A stretch of 18,205 nt of DNA from ZC4RG20 sp035760685 (GTDB lineage Bacteria; Pseudomonadota; Gammaproteobacteria; Steroidobacterales; Rariloculaceae): contig DASTSM010000387.1 in the NCBI GenBank assembly GCA_035760685.1, positions 1 to 18,205 on the forward strand, written 5' to 3'. The translations under genes were made by a program, and so were the position numbers. The notes under the pieces are model-generated. The model was given only the letters and a program-made list of their open reading frames with translations, was not told the DNA's origin and did not search any database. This document shows positions 1-6,527 of this stretch, piece by piece. Every line of letters begins with the position of its first letter. The first letter of the stretch is position 1.

Positions 1-270
1 GGCGACGACGGCAAGATCATCTCGCTCGGCGTCTTCACGGAGATTGCGCGAGCGGGCCGCCTGCGCGATCAGGTTAGAGCGCTCGGCTTCGAGCCCTTGG
101 TCGTCGACAGGACGCGGCGCGAGGACGTGTACTGGATCGACCTCATGCTGAAGGCCGGACGCGAGGTCGACTTCGAGGCGCTCCAGACCCCGGGGCGGAT
201 TACGCGCCTCGAGCAGCGGCCCTGCGGGACGCCTTTCGCCGCCGCCGGCGCCCCGGCGCCCGGGAGGTAG
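1..270 (+). CDS. C-terminal end of a SPOR-domain-like protein (partial)
   Basis: The frame is open from the first base to a TAG at 268-270, giving the last 89 residues of a protein that begins outside the window. Near its start it reads IISLGVFTEIARAGRL, followed by a helix-like stretch and the strand pair EPLVVDR and VYWIDL. That strand-helix-strand order, with a 'xxGxF' opening and 'LGFEP' in the middle, resembles the peptidoglycan-binding SPOR fold, which binds denuded septal glycan. The last 25 residues are rich in Ala, Pro and Gly and look disordered. In many gammaproteobacteria a SPOR-like gene lies between coaX and a tRNA cluster that includes tRNA-Thr. A tRNA-Thr lies about 1.2 kb downstream here, which fits that order loosely. 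The SPOR call is from pattern only; with the N-terminus missing, no further role can be given. Confidence 0.5.
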   Translation, partial: GDDGKIISLGVFTEIARAGRLRDQVRALGFEPLVVDRTRREDVYWIDLMLKAGREVDFEALQTPGRITRLEQRPCGTPFAAAGAPAPGR

Positions 271-356
271 CGAGGACGCGGACGCCGTCCGCTTTGCAAG
301 CGCCCTCTAGCTTTCTTGAGCTTGGCCGCGCCGGCCGATTCCATTGCTCGCGCCGT

Positions 357-386
357 TTGAGCTATGGTACCGGACGCTTCCATAAC
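357..386 (+). promoter_or_regulatory. Candidate sigma-70 promoter for the exported methyltransferase-like gene
   Basis: TTGAGC at 357-362 and CATAAC at 381-386 are separated by 18 bases. Each matches the sigma-70 consensus at four of six positions. This would place the start near 393 and give a leader of about 90 bases before the ATG at 485. The rest of the 271-484 gap shows no gene; it contains a GC-rich palindrome near 323-335. This is a moderate match only. Confidence 0.28.
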
Positions 387-484
387 GAGACGCATACGCG
401 AAGAGTGCGCGCTGCACCGCGCCGCCGCCAAGGATCTCGGCGCGGAGACCGACAGAACAAGACAACGACAAGGAGCTAGAGATC

Positions 485-1234
485 ATGAAAGCAGTGAGGT
501 TCGCCTGGTTACCCCTCGCGGCGCTTGCCGTCGGCGCTCTCGCCTCGGTCGCGCAGGCGCAGGACGAGCAGGAGGCGCGCATGCGCGCCGCGCTCGCGTC
601 TCCGGAGCGCTCGGCGGAGAACAAGGCCCGCGACGAAGCGCGCAAGCCCATCGAGACCATCAAATTCGTCGGCATCAAGACCGGCGACACCGTCGTCGAC
701 GTCTTCGCCGCCGGCGGCTGGTTCACGGAGGTGCTCTCGGCCGCCGTCGGACCGAAGGGCAAGGTGTACTCGCAGAACCCGGCCTTCATGACGCAGCGAG
801 GCGGCGACGAATTCAAGAAGCGCGAGGACGCGATGGTCAAGCGCCTCGGCAACGTGGAGCCGATTCACGGCGACCTTCCGGACGGCATTGCCGGCAAGGC
901 GGACGCCGCGATCACGGCGCTGAACTTCCACGACATGCACAACCGTAGCGAGGAGGCCGGCGTCCAATTCCTCAAGGGCATCTACGACTCGTTGAAGCCG
1001 GGCGGAGTGCTCGGGCTCATCGATCACGTCGGCATCGCAGGCCAGAACAACGCCGAGTTCCACCGCGTGGAGCCCGACGCCGCGAAGGCCGCGCTCAAGA
1101 AGGTCGGCTTCGTCATCGAGGCCGAGTCGGACATCCTCAAGAACCCGGCCGACGATCACAAGAAAGGCGTGCGCGATCCGTCCATCCGCTACCACACGGA
1201 TCAGTTCCTGATTCGGGCGAGGAAGCCGAAGTAG
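485..1234 (+). CDS. Exported class I SAM-methyltransferase-like protein (COG4798 type)
   Basis: The gene encodes 249 residues. The ATG at 485 is preceded by a good Shine-Dalgarno sequence (AAGGAG, 470-475). Residues 1-26 form a signal peptide: a short basic start, a hydrophobic core and a likely cut after AQA. The mature part is a Rossmann-type methyltransferase. Residues 68-78 (DTVVDVFAAGG) occupy the SAM-binding motif I, followed by WFTEVLSAAVGPKGKV. A later LKPGGVLGLIDHV stretch resembles the post-II/III region of the fold. Family members usually read P-G-G-G-W in motif I, whereas here it is A-A-G-G-W. The family is annotated as predicted methyltransferases that often carry signal peptides; substrate and cofactor supply in the periplasm are unknown. 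The gene stands alone and is followed by a strong terminator. The fold call is confident, the activity is not established. Confidence 0.82.
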   Translation: MKAVRFAWLPLAALAVGALASVAQAQDEQEARMRAALASPERSAENKARDEARKPIETIKFVGIKTGDTVVDVFAAGGWFTEVLSAAVGPKGKVYSQNPAFMTQRGGDEFKKREDAMVKRLGNVEPIHGDLPDGIAGKADAAITALNFHDMHNRSEEAGVQFLKGIYDSLKPGGVLGLIDHVGIAGQNNAEFHRVEPDAAKAALKKVGFVIEAESDILKNPADDHKKGVRDPSIRYHTDQFLIRARKPK

Positions 1235-1260
1235 GAGCTGGCTGAAATCGAGTCCGGGAC

Positions 1261-1329
1261 ATGCTAACTTCTCGCCACAACAAGAAGCCCGGAAGGGGTC
1301 GTCGAGAAGAGTCAACTCGAAGCACGTAA
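1261..1329 (+). CDS. Possible 22-codon basic micro-ORF upstream of the terminator
   Basis: An ATG at 1261 opens a 22-codon frame ending at TAA (1327-1329). The product starts MLTSRHNKKPGRGRR and is strongly basic. It lies in the 112-bp stretch between the methyltransferase stop and the terminator at 1347-1378. No convincing ribosome-binding site precedes it, so it may be chance. The same stretch could instead be the 3' untranslated region of the upstream gene or a small RNA released by the terminator. Confidence 0.12.
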   Translation: MLTSRHNKKPGRGRREESTRST

Positions 1330-1346
1330 GAAGAAGACGAAACGGT

Positions 1347-1378
1347 GAGGCGCTCCGATCAGGGGCGCCTCTTTTTTT
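1347..1378 (+). terminator. Strong intrinsic terminator after the methyltransferase-like gene
   Basis: GAGGCGC at 1347-1353 pairs perfectly with GCGCCTC at 1365-1371 across an 11-base loop, and seven T residues follow directly (1372-1378). This is a textbook Rho-independent terminator for plus-strand transcription. It is followed at once by eight G residues (1379-1386), giving a T7G8 homopolymer junction. It separates the upstream transcript from the tRNA gene. Confidence 0.88.
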
Positions 1379-1498
1379 GGGGGGGGCCTAAAGCAGCGCT
1401 CGGCCTTCGCGTCGTGCTGCGCGGTGCGGGCCTCGAGCCCGTCTGCGCCGTGCCGGCTTGCTGCTCGAGAGCCGACACGCGCTCGTCGAGGGGGCGTG

Positions 1499-1504
1499 TA
1501 AAAT
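1499..1504 (+). promoter_or_regulatory. Candidate -10 element of the tRNA-Thr promoter
   Basis: TAAAAT at 1499-1504 matches the sigma-70 -10 consensus at five of six positions. It lies 12 bases before the mature tRNA 5' end, in otherwise very GC-rich DNA. The following bases (GGCGGCGAGCGC) are a GC-rich discriminator, typical of stringently controlled stable-RNA promoters. No clear -35 is seen at 16-18 bases; CCGACA at 1472-1477 is too far away. Confidence 0.45.
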
Positions 1505-1516
1505 GGCGGCGAGCGC

Positions 1517-1592
1517 GCCGGCATAGCTCAGTTGGTAGAGCAGGGGTTTTGTAAACCTCAGGTCGGGAGTTCGAGTCTCTCTGCCGGCACCA
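1517..1592 (+). tRNA. tRNA-Thr, anticodon TGT
   Basis: The 76-base cloverleaf folds completely. The acceptor stem is GCCGGCA (1517-1523) with TGCCGGC (1582-1588), followed by discriminator A and an encoded CCA (1590-1592). The D arm is GCTC/GAGC. The anticodon stem is GGGGT (1543-1547) with ACCTC (1555-1559), including one G-T pair. The loop TTTGTAA places TGT at 1550-1552, which reads ACA threonine codons. The T arm has GGGAG/CTCTC around TTCGAGT. An encoded CCA is usual in gammaproteobacteria. It is a single tRNA gene, not part of a cluster within this window. Confidence 0.97.
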
Positions 1593-1595
1593 TTC

Positions 1596-1613
1596 CGAAA
1601 CCTGGGCGTTTCG
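1596..1613 (+). other. Small hairpin directly downstream of the tRNA
   Basis: CGAAAC (1596-1601) and GTTTCG (1608-1613) form a perfect six-base stem with a six-base loop, four bases after the tRNA CCA. No T-run follows, so it is not a canonical terminator. It may help 3' processing or Rho-dependent ending of the tRNA precursor, or be chance. Confidence 0.3.
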
Positions 1614-1635
1614 CAGGCGCGGTCGCCGCGCGCGC

Positions 1636-2790
1636 TCAGCGCGCCCGTCCCCACAGCCGACGAGAGGCGAGCTCCGCGCCTTCGACGAGCGCGCGCAGCT
1701 TCTTGTAGGCGATTGCCGGCGCGACCCTCCAGAGACCCGCGAAGGTGCCGAAGCCGCAATCGGCGCCCGCGATGACGCGCTCGCGGCCGACGATGTCCGC
1801 GTAGCGGCAGATCTGCTCGGCGACGAGCTCCGCGTGCTCGACGTAGTTCGTCGTCGACATGAGGCAGCCGGGAATCAGGACCTTGTCCTCGGGTATCGCC
1901 GCTCCGCGCCAAACCGACCACTCGTGCCGGTGGCGCGGATTCGCGGCCTCGAACAGGATTCCGGCCGGCTTCGCGGCGAGCACGATGTCGAGGATCTTCT
2001 CGAGCGGGATGTCGTGATCGTGCGGGCCTTCGTAGTTGCCCCAGCAGACGTGCATGCGCATCGCGTTCGCGGGAATGTTCGCGACTGCACGATTCAGGGC
2101 TTCGACTTGATATCTCGCCCTGTCGAGAAAAGCGGCTTCCGTGAGCTGCTGAAATCCCGTGTGCCGCGCCATCGCGAGATCCGGGCAGTCGATCTGAAGC
2201 ACGAAGCCGGCCGCCACGACGGCTTCGTATTCCGGCCTCATGGCCGCGGCGATCGCATCGACGTACTGCTCGTGCGTCGCGTAGTAGCGATTCGGTTGGA
2301 ATGCGGCGACGACGCCGGGCGACGCGGCATTGACGAAAGCGTCGACGGGCCGATGCGCGTCGGCCGCGGCCCTCAAGTTCTCGAGGTCTCGCCGTAGGCC
2401 GGCGTCGTCGATGCGGGCGACGGGGCCGACGCACGCCGCGCGCTTGAAGGCTTGCTTGCCGACCATTCGCTCCATCGCTTCCCTCAAGTCGGGGTGGGGA
2501 GCGAGATCGAGGCTCGGAAGCCGGGCGTGATGCCCGGCGAAGCCGGAGAGCCGTTCCGTCACGTAGGTCGCGTAGCCGACCTTGCTCATCTCGCCGTCGC
2601 TCACGACGTCGATGCCGATCTCGACCTGGCGCGCGACGGCGGAGTCGACGGCCGCGCGAAGCGCTGCGCCGAACGCACGCTCGTCGTGGTCGCGGGCGTC
2701 TTCCCGCGCGCGCAGGAAATCGAGCACGCGATCGTCGCGCGGCAAGCTGCCGACGTGCGTCGTCAGGATTCTTTCCGTGCTGAGTTGCAT
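1636..2790 (-). CDS. MetE C-terminal-domain-like zinc methyltransferase
   Basis: The product is 384 residues, about half the length of full MetE, and corresponds to the cobalamin-independent methionine synthase catalytic barrel (COG0620). It starts with ILTTHVGSLPR, a typical opening of short MetE-like proteins. The zinc ligands are in the expected order: His247 and Cys249 in HVCWGNYEG, Glu281 in LFEAANPR, and Cys345 in GADCGFGT. The ATG at 2790 has a GGAG ribosome-binding site (complement of 2795-2798). Known stand-alone MetE-core proteins use methyl donors other than methyltetrahydrofolate-triglutamate, or have other thiol substrates such as epoxyalkane:coenzyme M transferases, so the substrate is open. 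It is a single gene, divergent from the histidine kinase. A GC-rich inverted repeat surrounds its stop codon, with no T-run. Confidence 0.85.
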   Translation of the reverse strand: MQLSTERILTTHVGSLPRDDRVLDFLRAREDARDHDERAFGAALRAAVDSAVARQVEIGIDVVSDGEMSKVGYATYVTERLSGFAGHHARLPSLDLAPHPDLREAMERMVGKQAFKRAACVGPVARIDDAGLRRDLENLRAAADAHRPVDAFVNAASPGVVAAFQPNRYYATHEQYVDAIAAAMRPEYEAVVAAGFVLQIDCPDLAMARHTGFQQLTEAAFLDRARYQVEALNRAVANIPANAMRMHVCWGNYEGPHDHDIPLEKILDIVLAAKPAGILFEAANPRHRHEWSVWRGAAIPEDKVLIPGCLMSTTNYVEHAELVAEQICRYADIVGRERVIAGADCGFGTFAGLWRVAPAIAYKKLRALVEGAELASRRLWGRAR

Positions 2791-2897
2791 GGTGCTCCGA
2801 ATACCCGCGCCGAAAAGGCGGCAGCCGGTTGTGACGGGGCCATTGTGAATTTGACTTGGGTATGCAGTAAACTCGCGCCGGGCCGGGGACTCACGAC
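2791..2897. promoter_or_regulatory. Divergent intergenic region between the MetE-like and kinase genes
   Basis: This 107-bp region must hold both start sites. On the plus strand, TTGTGA (2843-2848), TTGACT (2851-2856) and TAAACT (2868-2873) are AT-richer promoter-like blocks. TTGTGA to TAAACT is 19 bases, slightly long. On the minus strand, TTACTG and CACAAT are 17 bases apart but match poorly. No clear operator palindrome is visible. Confidence 0.3.
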
Positions 2898-4295
2898 ATG
2901 AAAGATGCAGCGTTGCTCGGGTCTGACGATCGAGGGCTGATTCCAGCGCTCCGCGGCGCCAACGAAAGTCTTTTCCGCCTCCATTTCGAGAATCTCCCCG
3001 GCCCCGCCTATCTTTGGCGCCGGAAGGGCGAGGGCTTCAGCCTCATCGGCTATAACCGGGCGGCGGCTCAGCGCGGCGATGCAGAAGCGGTGGCCGCGCT
3101 CGGCCTCGGCACCGGCGATGCCACGAAGTCGGCGTATCTCCAGGCCGGGCTTCGCGCCTGCCTCGATTCCCGCGCCGTCACTCGTCATGAATCCGATCTC
3201 AGATGCGGTGCGGAGGAGCCGAGGCGAGTGGTTCATACGCTCGTGCCGGTCGCCGCCGACGTGCTCGTGCATCACGTCGAGGACATCACGGAGCGCTACC
3301 GGGCCGCGGAGGCTCTTCGCGATTCCGAGGCCCGCGTCCGAGCGTTCATGGAAGCGAATCCCGACATGCTGGCTCGCGTCTCGCGGGACGGCCGCTATCT
3401 CGACGTTCACATCCCCGAGAAGGCCGCCCAGTTTCTTCCGCGGGGCCGCGAAGACTTTCTGGGTCGGACCGTCGCCGATCTTTTCGACGCCGAGTTCGCG
3501 CGCGAGCACGACCGCCACCGCTCGCGGGCGCTCGAGACGGGCGAAATGCAGCGCTGGCAATATGCGCGCCTCATCGAAGGAAAGATGCGGTATCTCGACG
3601 CGCGCTTCGTCCGGAGCGGCGCCGACGAGGTCGTCGTGGCCATCACGGACGCGACCGATCGGGTCGAGCTCGAGCGGGAGGCCGTCAATGCGATCGAGCG
3701 CGAGCGGAGCCGCATCGGACGCGATCTGCACGACGGCCTCGGTCAGCTTCTGACCGGCATCAAGCTGATTCTCGAGCCCGTCAGGAAGCAGCTCGCGGCC
3801 GGCGCCGCCCTCGCGAACGTCGAGCAGGCCCTCGATCTCATCAACCTCTCGATCGCGCAGGCGTCGGAGCTCGCGAGAGGCTTGAGCCCGGTGCCGAAAC
3901 AGGGCGGCTTCACGATCGGCAACGCGCTCGAGGAGCTCGCGAAGCGGGCGGGACAGACCTTTCGCGTCGAATGCAGCGCCGCGCATCGCGACGTGCCGCC
4001 GGGCTTGAGCGACGAGTGCGCGATCAATCTCTATCGCATCGCTCAGGAGGCGATCACGAACGCGGTGAAGCACGGCAAGGCGCGCAAGGTGAGCATACGG
4101 TGCGAGGGCGAGAAGGATCGGCTCGTGCTCGAGATCGAGGACGACGGCGTCGGCGTCGCGGACGCGAGCAGCAACGGCATGGGCGTCCATATCATGCAGT
4201 ATCGAGCGAGAGCGATCGGCGGAGAGCTCACGATCGGCCCGGGAAGCCGCGGCGGTGCCGTCGTTCGCTGCCTCTGTCCGCTGCCGATGAGTTAA
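2898..4295 (+). CDS. Soluble PAS-PAS sensor histidine kinase, NarL-partner (HisKA_3) type
   Basis: The 465-residue protein has no membrane segment or signal peptide, so it should sense a cytoplasmic signal. Residues about 24-135 and 142-255 look like two PAS units; each ends in a typical PAS-to-linker motif (DITERYRAAEALRDSE and ITDATDRVELEREA). The dimerisation and phosphoacceptor helix follows at 265-330, with RDLHDGLGQ putting the phosphorylated histidine at His278. The ATPase domain occupies 370-463, with the N-box Asn388 (EAITNAVKHG), the G1 loop DDGVGV (415-420) and the G2 segment NGMGVHIMQYRA. Kinases of this class phosphorylate LuxR-type response regulators, but none is encoded here, so it is an orphan in this window. 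The ATG at 2898 has only a weak GGGGAC upstream; no better start is seen. Confidence 0.9.
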   Translation: MKDAALLGSDDRGLIPALRGANESLFRLHFENLPGPAYLWRRKGEGFSLIGYNRAAAQRGDAEAVAALGLGTGDATKSAYLQAGLRACLDSRAVTRHESDLRCGAEEPRRVVHTLVPVAADVLVHHVEDITERYRAAEALRDSEARVRAFMEANPDMLARVSRDGRYLDVHIPEKAAQFLPRGREDFLGRTVADLFDAEFAREHDRHRSRALETGEMQRWQYARLIEGKMRYLDARFVRSGADEVVVAITDATDRVELEREAVNAIERERSRIGRDLHDGLGQLLTGIKLILEPVRKQLAAGAALANVEQALDLINLSIAQASELARGLSPVPKQGGFTIGNALEELAKRAGQTFRVECSAAHRDVPPGLSDECAINLYRIAQEAITNAVKHGKARKVSIRCEGEKDRLVLEIEDDGVGVADASSNGMGVHIMQYRARAIGGELTIGPGSRGGAVVRCLCPLPMS

Positions 4296-4297
4296 GA

Positions 4298-4320
4298 AAA
4301 ATCGGCTCTGACCCCATTTT
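4298..4320. repeat. REP-like palindrome between convergent genes
   Basis: AAAATCGG (4298-4305) and CCCATTTT (4313-4320) pair at seven of eight positions around the loop CTCTGAC. Read on the minus strand it contains ATGGGGTCAGAGCC. From general knowledge, ATGGGGTCAGAG-type palindromes are frequent dispersed repeats in proteobacterial genomes, often near REP-associated tyrosine transposases. Only this one copy lies in the window and no such transposase is present. It begins three bases after the kinase stop and could also act as a weak two-way terminator for the kinase and slt. Confidence 0.5.
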
Positions 4321-4349
4321 CACCCGCAGCTGAGAGCGGCGCCGAGGCC

Positions 4350-6527
4350 TCAGCGCGCCGACGACGTGCCGTCGTCGGCGGGGGCGTCGGACGCGGGCGA
4401 GATCGTCGCGAGCCACGGCTTCGTGCTTCGAGGCTCGCGCTCGTCGAGCCAAGCGAAGACGAGGCTGTGCCACAGCACCCGCTGCACGAAGTCCCGGGTC
4501 TCGTTATAAGGGATGTTCTCGATCCAGACGTCGGCGTCCATGACACGGTCGGGCAGCCAGCGGCGCACTGCGTTCGCGCCGGCGTTGTAGGCCGCGAGGC
4601 CGGCCGGCAGCTGCCCTCCGAAATCCTCGACGAGGCTGCGGAGCTTCGCGGCGCCGAGCTTCACGTTGACCTCCGGGAGCAGAAGGTCCGCCCGCTGCGG
4701 CCGCGGCAGCCCCCACTCGGCCGCGACGCGGCGCGCCGTGTCGGGCATGAGCTGAACGAGACCGACGGCGCCCGCGCGCGAAGAGGCGTCGCGCCGGTAC
4801 AGGCTCTCCTGGCGAATCAGCGCGTAGATGAGCGGCGGCTCGAGCTTCGTGAGGTCTGCCGCGGCACCGACGGCGGCGCCGTACGGGCGCGGATAGAGCA
4901 GATCGTAGTCGTTGAAGACGCGCTGTGACGTCGCCGTCGAGATCGCGAGGTCGTACCAGCCCCAGCGCGCGGCGACGCGAATGCTGGCGACGCGCGCGGT
5001 CTCGTCGAGCTTTGCCGAGCCGTAGCGCCATTCCGCCGACGCGTTCCACGGCAGGCCCGAGTAGTAGAGCTCGCGGGCGCGCACGAAGGCCGGCCGCGCG
5101 GCGATGCGCTCGATCTCGCGGTCCTCTGCGCGGACTCGCTCGACGTGCGGCGCGGCGGGCTCGCCGAGCCGCGCGGCGGCGAGCCCCGAGAAGTAGTTGT
5201 CGCGTGTCAGCAGCGAGCGGTAGAGGTCGCGGGCATGCGCGCGGTCGCGCAGCTTCTCGGCCGCGCGCGCCCTGAAGTAAATCCAGCGCGATTCGCCGCG
5301 CTGAGTCGCGGACATCGCGTCGATCGACTCCGCCGCAAGCCGCCAGTCGTCGGTCCAGAGGGCCGCGCGCGTGCGCCAGGCGAGCGCGTAGTCGTCGACG
5401 TCCTGCGCCTTCGCGCGCGCGAAGTAGTCGAGCGCCTCGGGCCGCCGGTCCCAGGCTAGGCCGAGCGCGAGCGAGACGGCGAGCTGGCTCGCGTCGCTCG
5501 CGTCGAGATCGAGGGCCTCGACGAGCGGCTCGTAGCGCTCGAGCGCCGCGTCGGGATCGTCGCGCGCGAGGCGGCTCCATCCGTCCAGCAAGGCCGTGCG
5601 GTCGACGCTCTTGTCGGGCGCCGCGAGCAGCGCGTCGATCGAGGCTCGGGGCTTCTCGATCAGCGAAGCCCACGCGAGCAGCGGCGCCGCCTTCGCGTCC
5701 GGCAGCCGGCGCGCGATGAGCCGCGCGAACGACGCCTCTCCGTTCTCGAGCAGCAGGACGACGCGGCGCTCGACGATCTCGTCCGTGAGCGGTCCCTCCT
5801 TGCGCAGCCACTCGAAGACGGGCTCGCATTCCTGCGGCAGCCGGCGGCCCGTGAGCCAAACGGCGACGATCTCGGGCGCGATCCCTTCGACGAGACCGAG
5901 CGCGATGCGCGCGCTGAATGCCTGGCACCGTAAGACGTCGTCCGCGGCGCCGGCGCGGTATTGCTCGAGGAACGTCCCCCAGTCCTCGCGCCGTGCGAGG
6001 CTCGAGAGCCAGGCACGCTCGATCTCGCGCGCGATCGGCTCGCCGGCGTGTCGCGCGACGAACGCCGTTGCCTTCTTGTCGGCGGGATCCGACGGCGCGC
6101 TCGCCCGCGCGAGCGCGTGCTCGATGCGCGCGGCCTCCAAGTACGGATAGAGCGGGTAGGCGCGAAGCTCCGGGCTGTCGCTCGCGGCGGAGGCATCGGC
6201 CTCGGTGGCCGCGGTCGCGGTCGCGGCCTCGGGCCCGGCCTCTGCCTCTGCCTCTGCCTCTGCGGCGACGGCGTTGAGCGCTGCGAGAAATTCGGCGCGC
6301 ACGTTCGCAAACGGATCGTCGCCGCGCACGGACGCGTCCCCGCGCGCCGACGCATTGTCGCCGCGTGCGGACGCATCGTCGCCGCGTGCAGATGGGTCGT
6401 CGCCGCGTGCGGACGCATCGTCGCCGTCCGCCCCGCCGTCCTGCGCCGAGCACGGCAACGCGACGACAACGCAGAGGAGCAGCGCGGCCGCCGCGAGCCG
6501 CGCACCGCGAATACGAACATGCATCAT
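4350..6527 (-). CDS. slt: Soluble lytic murein transglycosylase, Slt70 type
   Basis: The 725-residue product starts with a signal peptide (basic MMHVRIRGAR, hydrophobic core, likely cut near CSAQ). Residues 35-72 are a heptad repeat of the GDDASAR type and residues about 80-115 are Ala/Glu/Thr-rich; both look disordered. The middle, about 120-555, is an alpha-helical superhelix as in Slt70. The C-terminal SLT domain (about 560-690) has the catalytic glutamate at Glu574 (LIRQESLYR) and the family motifs GAVGLVQLMPDTA and GLAAYNAGANAVRRW. Such enzymes cleave peptidoglycan glycan strands to form 1,6-anhydro-muramic ends in the periplasm. At 725 residues it is longer than Slt70 of E. coli (645), mostly because of the repeat-rich N-terminus. 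Its ATG overlaps the ygiQ stop (ATGA), so translation is probably coupled. Confidence 0.93.
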   Translation of the reverse strand: MMHVRIRGARLAAAALLLCVVVALPCSAQDGGADGDDASARGDDPSARGDDASARGDNASARGDASVRGDDPFANVRAEFLAALNAVAAEAEAEAEAGPEAATATAATEADASAASDSPELRAYPLYPYLEAARIEHALARASAPSDPADKKATAFVARHAGEPIAREIERAWLSSLARREDWGTFLEQYRAGAADDVLRCQAFSARIALGLVEGIAPEIVAVWLTGRRLPQECEPVFEWLRKEGPLTDEIVERRVVLLLENGEASFARLIARRLPDAKAAPLLAWASLIEKPRASIDALLAAPDKSVDRTALLDGWSRLARDDPDAALERYEPLVEALDLDASDASQLAVSLALGLAWDRRPEALDYFARAKAQDVDDYALAWRTRAALWTDDWRLAAESIDAMSATQRGESRWIYFRARAAEKLRDRAHARDLYRSLLTRDNYFSGLAAARLGEPAAPHVERVRAEDREIERIAARPAFVRARELYYSGLPWNASAEWRYGSAKLDETARVASIRVAARWGWYDLAISTATSQRVFNDYDLLYPRPYGAAVGAAADLTKLEPPLIYALIRQESLYRRDASSRAGAVGLVQLMPDTARRVAAEWGLPRPQRADLLLPEVNVKLGAAKLRSLVEDFGGQLPAGLAAYNAGANAVRRWLPDRVMDADVWIENIPYNETRDFVQRVLWHSLVFAWLDEREPRSTKPWLATISPASDAPADDGTSSAR
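6238..6261. repeat. GCCTCT hexamer tandem repeat inside slt
   Basis: Four direct copies of GCCTCT (minus strand AGAGGC) encode the alternating Glu-Ala tract of Slt. A six-base unit keeps the reading frame, so copy changes would only lengthen or shorten the linker. Confidence 0.8.
6311..6430. repeat. 21-bp tandem repeat inside slt encoding GDDASAR heptads
   Basis: Units of 21 bases start at 6311, 6350, 6371 and 6392. An 18-base unit lies at 6332-6349 and a partial one at 6413-6430. A typical unit contains GCATCGTCGCCGCGTGCGG. On the coding (minus) strand they give successive heptads of Gly-Asp-Asp-Ala-Ser-Ala-Arg with small changes. All unit lengths are multiples of three, so the frame is kept. 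Confidence 0.88.

Noticed and set aside
1345..1554. 69-codon frame between the terminator and the tRNA
   Set aside because: It begins inside the terminator hairpin and runs through most of the tRNA gene, so it is not a plausible protein gene.
1517..1592. tRNA-Thr as an integration site for a mobile element
   Set aside because: No integrase gene lies nearby and no repeat of the tRNA 3' end was seen in the rest of the window.
2763..4190. 475-residue minus-strand frame opposite the histidine kinase
   Set aside because: It overlaps both the kinase and the start of the MetE-like gene and shows only antisense-type composition.
6238..6261. Hexamer repeat in slt as a phase-variation switch
   Set aside because: Gain or loss of six-base units does not shift the frame, so it cannot switch the gene off.
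6311..6430. The 21-bp repeats as a CRISPR array
   Set aside because: Units are directly adjacent with no spacers, lie in frame inside a coding region, and no cas genes are present.
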